A stretch of DNA of 5,056 nt from Chitinophagaceae bacterium (lineage in GTDB: Bacteria; Bacteroidota; Bacteroidia; Chitinophagales; Chitinophagaceae). The DNA lies in assembly GCA_003167015.1 (NCBI GenBank), contig PMUF01000448.1:1-5056 (forward strand), read 5' to 3'. The position numbers were made by a program, and so were the translations under genes. Below are positions 1-5,056 of the stretch, piece after piece; the first letter of the stretch is position 1; every line of letters begins with the position of its first letter. Under the pieces are notes generated by a model, which did no database searches, had not been told where the DNA came from, and was given only the letters and a program-made list of their open reading frames with translations.

Positions 1-167
1 ATGTCACGATCAACCGGGACGTAGCTTCCGCCGGCTGGTTTTTGACGAGGAATATCATGCTGAAGGCGGAGTATGTTCACCAGGAATACCTGCATTATCC
101 CGACACCAATATTTTAAACGGCGGCAAATTCTATGGAACAATGCTGGAGGCCTCTATTGCTTTTTAA
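1..167 (+). CDS. Outer-membrane beta-barrel (porin-like) protein, C-terminal end only
   Basis: The reading frame whose first full codon is at position 3 is open to a TAA at 165-167 and gives 54 residues; the start lies outside the window. The sequence alternates polar and hydrophobic residues as transmembrane beta strands do (for example the stretches GWFLTRNIMLKAEYVHQEYL and KFYGTMLEASIAF), and it ends in Phe. A terminal aromatic residue is the known recognition signal for the BAM insertion machinery. This style of ending is common in Bacteroidota porin-like proteins of unknown substrate. The aldehyde dehydrogenase starts 28 bp downstream with no terminator between, so the two may be co-transcribed. 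The substrate cannot be told from this fragment. Confidence 0.6.
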   Translation, partial: VTINRDVASAGWFLTRNIMLKAEYVHQEYLHYPDTNILNGGKFYGTMLEASIAF

Positions 168-195
168 AAGTAAACAGTTAAATTAAATCAACATC

Positions 196-1578
196 ATGTC
201 TATTCAAACGATTAATCCATCCACGAACAAGACGGAAAAGTCTTTCGAGGAAATGACAGAGAAGGCGGTCGATACGGCAGTGGCGCAGGCGGCTAAGGCA
301 TTCGACCATTGGAAAAAGACGAGCTATGCGGAGCGGGCGACGTTATTGCATAAGGTGGCTTCGCTGATGCGGGAGAAGAAATCGGCGCTGGCGAAGATCA
401 TTACGCTGGAGATGGGTAAACTGATCGCCCAGGCGGAAGGGGAGATCGCCCTGAGCGCGGATATCATCGATTATTATGCGACGCATGGAGCGGAATTCCT
501 GGCGGATAAGACGCTGAAACCGGATCATGGCCAGGCCTTTATCCGTTACAGTCCTATTGGCGTACTGCTGGGGGTGGAACCGTGGAACTTTCCTTTTTAC
601 CAGGTGGCCCGTTTTGCCGCGCCCAATATTATGATCGGCAATACCGTGCTGGTCAAACATGCGTCGATCGTGCCGCAATGCGGCATCCTCCTGGAGGACT
701 TGTTCAGGGAGGCCGGCGCCCCATATGGGTTATACACGAACCTGCTGATGTCGGGTAAAAGGGCTTCGGCGCTGGTGTCGGATGAAAGAATTAAAGGCGT
801 TTCCTTGACAGGAAGCGAAGCGGCAGGGGCAAGTATTGCGGCTGCAGCGGGAAAGTACCTGAAGAAATCCGTACTGGAACTGGGCGGCAGCGATGCCTTT
901 ATCATCCTGGAAGACGCGGATATCGATCAGGCGGTAGAATGGGCGGTAGTAGGCCGGATGAACAATAACGGGGAATGTTGCGTAGCGGCCAAGCGTTTTA
1001 TCGCGGTCGAACCGATTGCGGACGAATTCCTTAAAAAGTTCAAAGACAAGCTCTCGAAATTGGTGGTGGGTGATCCGATGGACCCGGCTACACAATTAGG
1101 CCCTTTGAGCAGTGAGGAAGCGGCGGTGCAGTTGGAGGACCAGGTGTCGCGTTCTGTGAAGGGCGGAGCGAAAGTGTTGCTAGGGGGTAAGCGTGTGGAC
1201 AGGGCGGGCGCATTCATGCAGCCGACGATCCTGACGGACCTGAAGCCGGGGATCGCAGCTTATCACGAAGAGTTGTTTGGTCCGGTGGCTTCTTTTTACC
1301 GGGTGAAGGATGAGCAGGCTTCCATTGTACTGGCGAATGATTCTCCTTTCGGTTTAGGCGGCTCTGTATTTACGAAGGATATTGAGCGGGGCAAGCGGGT
1401 GGCTGACCAGATTGATACGGGGATGGTCTTTATCAACCATCCGACCTGGACGCAGGCGGATCTGCCTTTCGGCGGTACGAAACGTTCGGGCTATGGCCGT
1501 GAGCTGTCGGAACTGGGCATCGACGAATTTGTGAATAAGAAATTGATCCGTGTTAGTGAACTCACGGACCCGTTTTAG
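196..1578 (+). CDS. NAD(P)-dependent aldehyde dehydrogenase, succinate-semialdehyde dehydrogenase (Sad/GabD) type
   Basis: A cytoplasmic enzyme of 460 residues that oxidises an aldehyde, probably succinate semialdehyde, to the acid with NAD(P)+. Landmarks seen: PWNFP at 129-133, the cofactor-binding lysine K154 in VKHAS, the GSEAAG turn at 206-211, the general base E228 in LELGGSD, the catalytic cysteine C262 in NNNGECC, and EELFGP at 358-363. Length and motif positions match E. coli Sad (YneI, 462 aa) closely by memory, including VLELGGSD and AAKRFI after the cysteine. The usual GQxC is GECC here, so a second cysteine (C261) adjoins the nucleophile. The ATG at 196 begins the standard N-terminal motif (INPST); the leader is A/T-rich with no Shine-Dalgarno, as usual in Bacteroidota. 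Family is certain; the substrate is inferred. Confidence 0.93.
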   Translation: MSIQTINPSTNKTEKSFEEMTEKAVDTAVAQAAKAFDHWKKTSYAERATLLHKVASLMREKKSALAKIITLEMGKLIAQAEGEIALSADIIDYYATHGAEFLADKTLKPDHGQAFIRYSPIGVLLGVEPWNFPFYQVARFAAPNIMIGNTVLVKHASIVPQCGILLEDLFREAGAPYGLYTNLLMSGKRASALVSDERIKGVSLTGSEAAGASIAAAAGKYLKKSVLELGGSDAFIILEDADIDQAVEWAVVGRMNNNGECCVAAKRFIAVEPIADEFLKKFKDKLSKLVVGDPMDPATQLGPLSSEEAAVQLEDQVSRSVKGGAKVLLGGKRVDRAGAFMQPTILTDLKPGIAAYHEELFGPVASFYRVKDEQASIVLANDSPFGLGGSVFTKDIERGKRVADQIDTGMVFINHPTWTQADLPFGGTKRSGYGRELSELGIDEFVNKKLIRVSELTDPF

Positions 1579-1580
1579 GC

Positions 1581-1593
1581 GCACAGCGTGTGC
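1581..1593. repeat. Small inverted repeat just after the aldehyde dehydrogenase stop
   Basis: GCACA at 1581-1585 and TGTGC at 1589-1593 form a perfect 5-bp stem with a 3-nt loop, two bases after the TAG stop. No T tract follows, so it is not a terminator by itself. It could protect the 3' end of the transcript or be chance. Confidence 0.3.
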
Positions 1594-1615
1594 TAACCTT
1601 TGAAAATAAAATAGC

Positions 1616-1650
1616 CTGCCGCCTGTGGAAATCACGGGCGGCAGTTTTTT
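1616..1650. terminator. Strong intrinsic terminator shared by convergent genes
   Basis: CTGCCGCC at 1616-1623 pairs perfectly with GGCGGCAG at 1637-1644. The pairing extends inward through 1624-1628 with 1632-1636 (two G-U pairs) to give a 13-bp stem with an AAA loop, followed by TTTTTT at 1645-1650. It ends the aldehyde dehydrogenase transcript. Read from the other strand, the stem is followed by a T-rich stretch (complement of 1604-1613), so it probably also ends the minus-strand gene, whose TGA stop (1632-1634) lies inside the stem. Confidence 0.88.
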
Positions 1651-2024
1651 AACTCAGACTCTTTGAGCTTGCTGTCCAATCCGTCATTTTTGAGATCGGT
1701 ACGGATGAGGAAGAACAGGCTCATATAGATATTGGCTATCCAGACCAGGGAGAAACCTGAAACGAGATAGCCTCGCCAGTCGGTATAGAGTAATTGATAC
1801 CGGGTGATGAGGAGCAATAGCGCCGTGACGTAAAAGCTGAAGCAATATTCGCAGGTGAAGAGGTAGAAGAATTTCCGGTGGAGCAGGGTCTTTCCGTAAA
1901 GGCTTTGTCTTTTGCAGTAGTTCCTGGGTTCGGAAAATATCTCTTCATGGGTGACGGTCCAGGCTATACAGGCTATCGGGATGGCGAGGATGAAAAGCCA
2001 GTAGATTGGCTGCGAAATGGTCAT
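1632..2024 (-). CDS. Small three-helix membrane protein with a CxxC motif, function unknown
   Basis: Encodes 130 residues from the ATG at 2024-2022 to a TGA that sits inside the downstream terminator. Three hydrophobic segments are visible, at roughly residues 6-24, 62-77 and 85-108, and the C-terminal tail is charged (about 110-130). Between helices 1 and 2 lies a polar loop with THEEIF and EPR, followed by TCEYC (C58 and C61) just before helix 2. This arrangement, a CxxC at the head of a membrane helix after a conserved acidic/Arg loop, recalls DUF1360-type small membrane proteins, but the resemblance is by eye. The cysteine pair could bind metal or act in thiol exchange; neither is shown. 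It stands alone on its strand, convergent with the aldehyde dehydrogenase and divergent from the BON gene. Coding is supported by the coherent membrane pattern and the shared terminator. Confidence 0.75.
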   Translation of the reverse strand: MTISQPIYWLFILAIPIACIAWTVTHEEIFSEPRNYCKRQSLYGKTLLHRKFFYLFTCEYCFSFYVTALLLLITRYQLLYTDWRGYLVSGFSLVWIANIYMSLFFLIRTDLKNDGLDSKLKESELKNCRP

Positions 2025-2178
2025 GAGGTATGTTATGCAATTTTCTTGCCACAGGCGTCTGGGATAGTGACAGGATTCATGCGGAGTGTGAATTATGCTA
2101 ATATCCCGTGGATAGATATAATAGTTGCAGATGGGAATGGGTGGACCTTTGGGCTAAATGTTCATTAAAACAGATAAT
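2025..2178. other. Divergent intergenic region
   Basis: This 154-bp gap separates the minus-strand membrane-protein gene from the BON gene and must hold any promoters for both. It is A/T-richer around 2088-2125. A plus-strand open frame runs from the antisense of the membrane gene through this gap to 2168, but it resembles no protein family and looks incidental. For the minus-strand gene I see no TAnnTTTG-type Bacteroidota -7 element. Confidence 0.6.
2125..2151 (+). promoter_or_regulatory. Possible Bacteroidota-type promoter for the BON gene
   Basis: TTG at 2125-2127 is followed after 16 nt by GACCTTTG at 2144-2151. The latter matches the Bacteroidota -7 consensus TAnnTTTG at all but the first position, and the spacing is slightly shorter than the usual 17-23. 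Transcription would begin about 20 nt before the ATG at 2179. The match is weak and unproven. Confidence 0.3.
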
Positions 2179-2411
2179 ATGAAATCAAATGCGGATTTAC
2201 AAAGGGACGTGCAGGATGCCATTAAGTGGGAACCTTTATTGAGCGCGGCCGAGATTGGGGTAATTGCTAAGGAAGGTGTTATTACCCTGACGGAACCGTG
2301 GATTCCTGGTATCAGAAATCGGAAGCGGCGCGGATAGCCTGGAAGGCACGCGGCGTCTGGTCGGTGGAGAATGACCTGGTCGTGGATTACGCGTTTGAAC
2401 TGGCTGATTAA
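2179..2411 (+). pseudogene. BON-domain (OsmY-like) stress protein, frameshifted and probably internally deleted
   Basis: BON domains bind phospholipid membranes; OsmY-like proteins help cells survive osmotic and envelope stress. From the ATG at 2179 the frame reads like the first BON domain of multi-BON proteins: MKSNADLQRDVQDAIKWEPL, then SAAEIGVIAKEGVITLT. It then runs into nonsense and a TAG at 2335-2337 (52 codons). Shifting by one base at about 2292 restores the domain: GTVDSWYQKSEAARIAWKAR, then GVWSVENDLVVDYAFELAD, stop TAA at 2409-2411. The product would be 77 residues with one BON domain. The second half, with AW..RGVWSVEN and a YAFE-like ending, resembles the last BON domain of the usual three-domain protein (about 210-220 residues, from memory). 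The gene may therefore be a first/last-domain hybrid left by loss of the middle, or a one-domain gene missing a single G. No slippery site is seen at the shift. A terminator follows directly. Confidence 0.75.
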
Positions 2412-2417
2412 TTAGAG

Positions 2418-2448
2418 GGGTAGGAGGCTCGGCTTCCTGCTCTTTTTT
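2418..2448 (+). terminator. Intrinsic terminator after the BON gene
   Basis: AGGAGGC at 2422-2428 pairs with GCTTCCT at 2432-2438 around a TCG loop. The stem extends outward with G-C and G-U pairs to about 2418/2442 and is followed by six T at 2443-2448. It separates the BON gene from the alcohol dehydrogenase 27 bp further on, implying that the dehydrogenase is transcribed from its own promoter or by read-through. No convincing promoter is visible in the short gap. Confidence 0.75.
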
Positions 2449-2475
2449 ACAGAGAATAACATTAAAATATAGACA

Positions 2476-3597
2476 ATGGCAAATATAGTTTCGGATAAAG
2501 AAGTGCCGGTGGTGAGTAAACCATCGACGATGAAGGTGTCATCCGGTAAGGGAGATATGATGAATGCATTGGTGTATCATGGCGCCGGGAAGAAAGCCTG
2601 GGAGCAAACGGCTAAGCCAGTCCTGCTGGAGCCGACAGATGCGGTAGTGAGGATCTTGAAAACGACGATCTGCGGAACGGACCTGCATATTATGAAGGGA
2701 GATCTTCCGGAAGTAAAGGAAGGCAGGATCCTGGGGCATGAGGGAGTGGGAATTATAGAGGAGGTGGGAAGCTCGGTTAGTAATTTCAAAAAGGGGGATC
2801 ATGTGATCATCTCCTGCGTCACCTCATGCGGTAAATGCGATTTTTGCAAGAAGGGGATGTATTCGCATTGCGAAAAGGGGGGCTGGATATTGGGCTATAT
2901 GATCAATGGTACCCAGGCGGAGTATGTGCGGATACCCTATGCGGATAACAGCCTGTATGCGATTCCCGCAGGCTCGGACGAAGAGGCGCTGGTCATGTTA
3001 AGTGATATCCTGCCAACAGGTTTTGAATGCGGGGTGCTGAATGGGCAGGTGAAGCCTGGCGATACGATAGCCATTGTCGGCGCGGGCCCGGTTGGAATGG
3101 CGGCCTTATTGACATCTCAGTTTTATACGCCCGCCGAAATTATTGTCATCGACCAGGATGACAACCGGCTGAAGGTGGCCAAAACCTTTGGGGCAACACA
3201 TATTATCAACAGTGCTTCGGAGAATGCGGTGGAGAAGATCATGGGGCTGACCAACGGCCGGGGCGTTGATACGGCAATAGAAGCGGTAGGCGTTGCGGCG
3301 ACCTTTGAATTATGCGAAGCCATCATTGGGGCGGGCGGTCATATCGCCAATATCGGGGTTCACGGAAAACCGGTGACGCTTCATCTGGAAACTTTATGGT
3401 CGCGGAATATCTCGATCACGACCCGGCTGGTGGATACGGTAACGACGCCGATGCTGTTTAAAACGGTTCAGTCGAAGAAGATCGAGCCGAAAAAGCTGAT
3501 TACGCATCGCTTTAAGCTGGACCAGATGATCGAGGCGTATGACACATTTGAACACGCCGCAAAGGAAAAGGCGTTGAAGGTGATATTGGAGAATTAA
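2476..3597 (+). CDS. Zinc-dependent alcohol dehydrogenase (medium-chain family)
   Basis: A cytoplasmic enzyme of 373 residues that interconverts alcohols and aldehydes or ketones with a nicotinamide cofactor. Catalytic-zinc ligands are C66 (TTICGTDLH), H88 and E89 (GHEG), with D177 in SDILPTG as in the secondary-alcohol/TbADH-like branch. The structural-zinc cysteines are C118, C121, C124 and C132. The Rossmann fold shows GAGPVG at 202-207, and D226 ends the second beta strand, which favours NAD(H) over NADP(H). The C-terminal substrate-domain pattern (ITHRFKLDQMIEAYD) is intact. The frame begins with about 28 extra residues before the normal family start (MNALVYHGAGK); ATGs at 2557 and 2560 give that shorter form, so the true start is uncertain. 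The DJ-1-like gene starts 13 bp downstream, consistent with one operon. Substrate unknown; a role in aldehyde detoxification or fermentative redox balance is inferred. Confidence 0.93.
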   Translation: MANIVSDKEVPVVSKPSTMKVSSGKGDMMNALVYHGAGKKAWEQTAKPVLLEPTDAVVRILKTTICGTDLHIMKGDLPEVKEGRILGHEGVGIIEEVGSSVSNFKKGDHVIISCVTSCGKCDFCKKGMYSHCEKGGWILGYMINGTQAEYVRIPYADNSLYAIPAGSDEEALVMLSDILPTGFECGVLNGQVKPGDTIAIVGAGPVGMAALLTSQFYTPAEIIVIDQDDNRLKVAKTFGATHIINSASENAVEKIMGLTNGRGVDTAIEAVGVAATFELCEAIIGAGGHIANIGVHGKPVTLHLETLWSRNISITTRLVDTVTTPMLFKTVQSKKIEPKKLITHRFKLDQMIEAYDTFEHAAKEKALKVILEN

Positions 3598-3610
3598 ATC
3601 ATTCATTCCA

Positions 3611-4110
3611 ATGAAAGCTATCAACTGTTTGCTGATCACTACCTCGAACAACCGGCTGGGCGATACGCTGAATAAGACGGGTGTCAGGCTGGAAGACCTG
3701 GCGGCGCCTTATTATGTATTCAGGGATGCGGGGGAATATGTCACGATTGCCTCGCCAAAGGGGGGACAGATCCCGCTTGATCCGATCTGCCGGACTAAGG
3801 AGGAGGAGACAGGGGACACGAAACGTTTTCAGGGGGATTCGCAGGCTATGTATCATTTTTTTCATTCCCTGCCGCTGAAAGAGGTGAGTGCGGAGCATTT
3901 CGATCTGGCATTTATTGCGGGCGGATACGGCGCGATGTGGGATTTTCCGGAGAGGTTCCTCCTTTCCTGCTGGAAACGAAACTGTTTTCTCTGGGCGCGT
4001 ATTACCGGTCGGGCACTGAATTCTCCAGCTATGTGGTCGTTGATGAAAATATCATCACGGGTCAGAACCCGGGTTCGGCGGTTGAAACGGCAACCCGGTT
4101 GCTTGAATGG
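3611..4110 (+). pseudogene. DJ-1/PfpI-family (Hsp31-like) amidotransferase fold, core deleted and frameshifted
   Basis: Intact relatives (about 225-235 aa, from memory) are cysteine-dependent glyoxalase, deglycase or chaperone proteins. From the ATG at 3611 the first ~114 residues are typical: NRLGDTLNKTGVRLEDLAAP with the conserved acid E28, then PYYVFRDAGEYVTIASPKGG, PLDP at 55-58, and the FIAGGYGAMWDFPE strand-turn. The next family residues appear only in the +1 frame from about 3955: VPPFLLETKL, then GTEFSSYVVVDENIITGQNP and ETATRLLEW, to about 4110. Everything normally between is missing, roughly 55-60 residues including the nucleophile elbow with the catalytic Cys (A-x-C-H-x-P) and the GFSNxEE loop. 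Both a deletion and a frame change are therefore present. The original frame stays open by chance to 4300, so automatic annotation may call a full 229-aa gene. As encoded, no active enzyme is expected. Confidence 0.82.
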
Positions 4111-4133
4111 GTGCGTACCCGGAAAAGGGGTAC
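4065..4133. repeat. Cluster of three short palindromes at the DJ-1/PPK2 seam
   Basis: GAACCCGGGTTC at 4065-4076 is a perfect 12-bp palindrome. GCAACC and GGTTGC flank a single C at 4090-4102. GTACCC at 4115-4120 and GGGTAC at 4128-4133 form a 6-bp stem with a 7-nt loop. The first two lie in sequence that still codes for the DJ-1 C-terminus, so codon choice could explain them; the third lies where recognisable DJ-1 sequence ends. Such structures can promote deletions during replication. There is no T tract, so none is a terminator. Confidence 0.45.
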
Positions 4134-4300
4134 AGAAAACCTTGTTATGGTGCTGGAAACCCCGGGCCATCCGCTGGTACCGGAATTATGCGGTGGCGAA
4201 GATTTTGACGGAGTACCTGGAATCCCTGCCGCTGAAATACCCGGGTGCAAAAAAGGGACGAACAAGCCCTCAATTATTATACAATGAAAATGGACGGTAA
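4130..4300 (+). pseudogene. Remnant of the C-terminal end of a PPK2-type polyphosphate kinase
   Basis: PPK2 enzymes transfer phosphate between polyphosphate and nucleotides; their C-termini commonly read like TSTxxAPWYVxPADxKW, then RN-V-x-I-L-x-LE-L-YP. In the frame of the 3611 start, position 4175 onward gives WYRNYAVAKILTEYLESLPL followed by KYPGAKK, a close match to that ending. Just upstream VQKT (4130-4141) is in frame, but 4142-4174 is garbled: short runs in different frames hint at PWYV and PADHRW as if several single bases were lost. All earlier PPK2 sequence, including the Walker A and B regions, is absent. The frame closes with TAA at 4298-4300 after an untypical tail, overlapping the CopB start by 17 bp; a further slip at the six-A run near 4250 would instead end at the TGA overlapping the CopB ATG. 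The family call rests on about 28 residues recalled by eye. Confidence 0.55.
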
Positions 4301-5056
4301 TCCCCCAATGGGGATGGATGGACATGACCACCATCAAATGATGATCGCTGATTTCAGGCGAAGGTTTTACGTAGTGTCGGGGCTTACCGTGCCGATCATG
4401 TTGTTGTCTCCGATGGTACAGGGTTTCCTGGGCATTCAGTGGCCCCTTTCGGGCGCCCGGTATGTGCTGTTCGGCTTATCGACGGCAGTGTACTTTTACG
4501 GAGGCTGGCCTTTTTTAAAGGGGCTGGTGACGGAAGTAAAGACGAAGGCGCCGGGGATGATGTTCCTGATCGGTTTTGCGATCACGGTGGCATATGTCTA
4601 TAGTGCGGCGGTAGTGTTCGGACTGAAAGGGGAAGATTTCTTCTGGGAGCTGGCGACGCTGATTCTGATCATGCTGCTGGGGCACTGGATAGAAATGAAG
4701 TCTATTGCCGGGGCGTCGAAGGACCTGGAGCTGCTGGTACAATTGATGCCTGCGGAGGCACATCGGGTGGCAGGGGATAAGATACAGGAGGTGAAAACCG
4801 ATTCGCTGAAAGAAAAGGACGTCATCCTGGTGAAGCCGGGGGAAAAGGTGGCGGCCGATGGGGTGATATTGGAGGGTGAAAGCTATTTGAATGAGTCTTT
4901 GCTGACCGGAGAATCGAAACCGGTGAGGAAGATAAAAGGAGACAAAGTGATTGCCGGGTCGGTCAACGGGAATGGATCTTTCCAGGTGGCTGTATCGCAC
5001 GAGGCAAAGGATTCTTACCTGGCCCAGGTGGTGAAGCTGGTGGATGACGCGCAAAA
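4284..5056 (+). CDS. copB: CopB-type (P1B-3) copper-transporting P-type ATPase, N-terminal part, runs off the right edge
   Basis: An inner-membrane ATP-driven pump of the heavy-metal P1B class that exports copper ions. The frame from the ATG at 4284 stays open for 257 residues to the window edge. It has no HMA metal-binding domain. Instead there is a short Met/His-rich leader (MDGHDHHQMM at 11-20), typical of the CopB subgroup, then FRRRFYVVSGL leading into helix 1 (about 29-50), further helices at about 57-78, 92-113 and 121-140, and LLGHWIEMKS at 131-140. The actuator domain follows, with VKPGEKVAADG at 183-193 and the dephosphorylation loop LTGES at 207-211. The phosphorylated DKTGT, the CPH or CPC metal motif and the ATP-binding domain lie outside. 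The start fits the family and overlaps the end of the preceding frames, implying translational coupling. The visible part has no lesions. Confidence 0.9.
   Translation, partial: MKMDGNPPMGMDGHDHHQMMIADFRRRFYVVSGLTVPIMLLSPMVQGFLGIQWPLSGARYVLFGLSTAVYFYGGWPFLKGLVTEVKTKAPGMMFLIGFAITVAYVYSAAVVFGLKGEDFFWELATLILIMLLGHWIEMKSIAGASKDLELLVQLMPAEAHRVAGDKIQEVKTDSLKEKDVILVKPGEKVAADGVILEGESYLNESLLTGESKPVRKIKGDKVIAGSVNGNGSFQVAVSHEAKDSYLAQVVKLVDDAQ

Noticed and set aside
2117..2122. Perfect TATAAT hexamer upstream of the BON gene
   Set aside because: No TTGACA-like -35 at the right distance, and Bacteroidota primary sigma factors use TAnnTTTG rather than TATAAT; likely chance in an A/T-rich stretch.
1878..2168. 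96-codon plus-strand open frame overlapping the membrane-protein gene and the divergent gap
   Set aside because: It is antisense to a more convincing membrane-protein gene for half its length, has no recognisable motif, and starts inside that gene; best read as incidental.
2288..2298. Programmed -1 ribosomal frameshift in the BON gene
   Set aside because: The site (CTGACGGAACC) lacks an X XXY YYZ slippery heptamer and no stable downstream structure is evident; a deletion is simpler.
3937..4287. 116-codon frame as an independent gene
   Set aside because: It begins with a GTG inside the DJ-1 gene and its first ~58 codons are the displaced DJ-1 C-terminus; the rest is out of frame with the PPK2 tail. 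Its TGA overlap with the CopB ATG is noted but does not make it a gene.
4515..5054. 179-codon minus-strand open frame at the right edge
   Set aside because: It is the antisense shadow of the CopB ATPase frame, rich in Arg/His/Gln as such shadows are in this codon usage.
1..5056. Search for a defence system, CRISPR array, IS element, riboswitch or tRNA
   Set aside because: No repeat-spacer pattern, transposase-like frame, terminal inverted repeat, cloverleaf or known aptamer core was seen by eye on either strand; the genes are metabolic, stress and transport functions.

Overview
The window looks like a chromosomal stretch from a Bacteroidota bacterium, most likely of the Chitinophagaceae/Sphingobacteriales kind. 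G+C is about one half by eye. Start codons are preceded by A/T-rich leaders without Shine-Dalgarno sequences, there is a Bacteroidota-style porin tail ending in Phe, and the protein families and codon use also fit. The assignment is inferred, since no rRNA or other marker is present.

Layout, left to right: (1) the last 54 codons of an outer-membrane beta-barrel protein; (2) a complete Sad/GabD-type aldehyde dehydrogenase 28 bp downstream; (3) a strong hairpin-plus-T terminator shared with (4) a convergent minus-strand gene for a small three-helix membrane protein with a CxxC motif; (5) a divergent intergenic region; (6) a broken BON-domain gene that joins a first-BON-like half to a last-BON-like half in different frames, followed by its own terminator; (7) an intact zinc-dependent alcohol dehydrogenase; (8) a broken DJ-1/PfpI-family gene lacking its central nucleophile elbow and shifted in frame; (9) immediately after it, a short piece that reads as the C-terminal end of a PPK2-type polyphosphate kinase; (10) the first 257 codons of a CopB-type (P1B-3) copper-transporting ATPase, which runs off the right edge.

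BON protein, alcohol dehydrogenase, DJ-1-like amidotransferase, PPK2 and CopB are the kinds of gene that sit together in bacterial stress islands dealing with redox, carbonyl, energy and metal stress. Spacing suggests one transcription unit from the alcohol dehydrogenase through CopB. The main point of interest is that three accessory members (BON, DJ-1, PPK2) each carry internal, frame-breaking loss, while the metabolic enzymes and the visible part of the ATPase remain clean. This points to ongoing erosion of a stress island. Part of it could be sequencing or assembly error, but a lost catalytic core of about 55-60 residues cannot be explained by single-base errors alone. I found no CRISPR, IS element, tRNA or rRNA, and no convincing new defence or signalling system.
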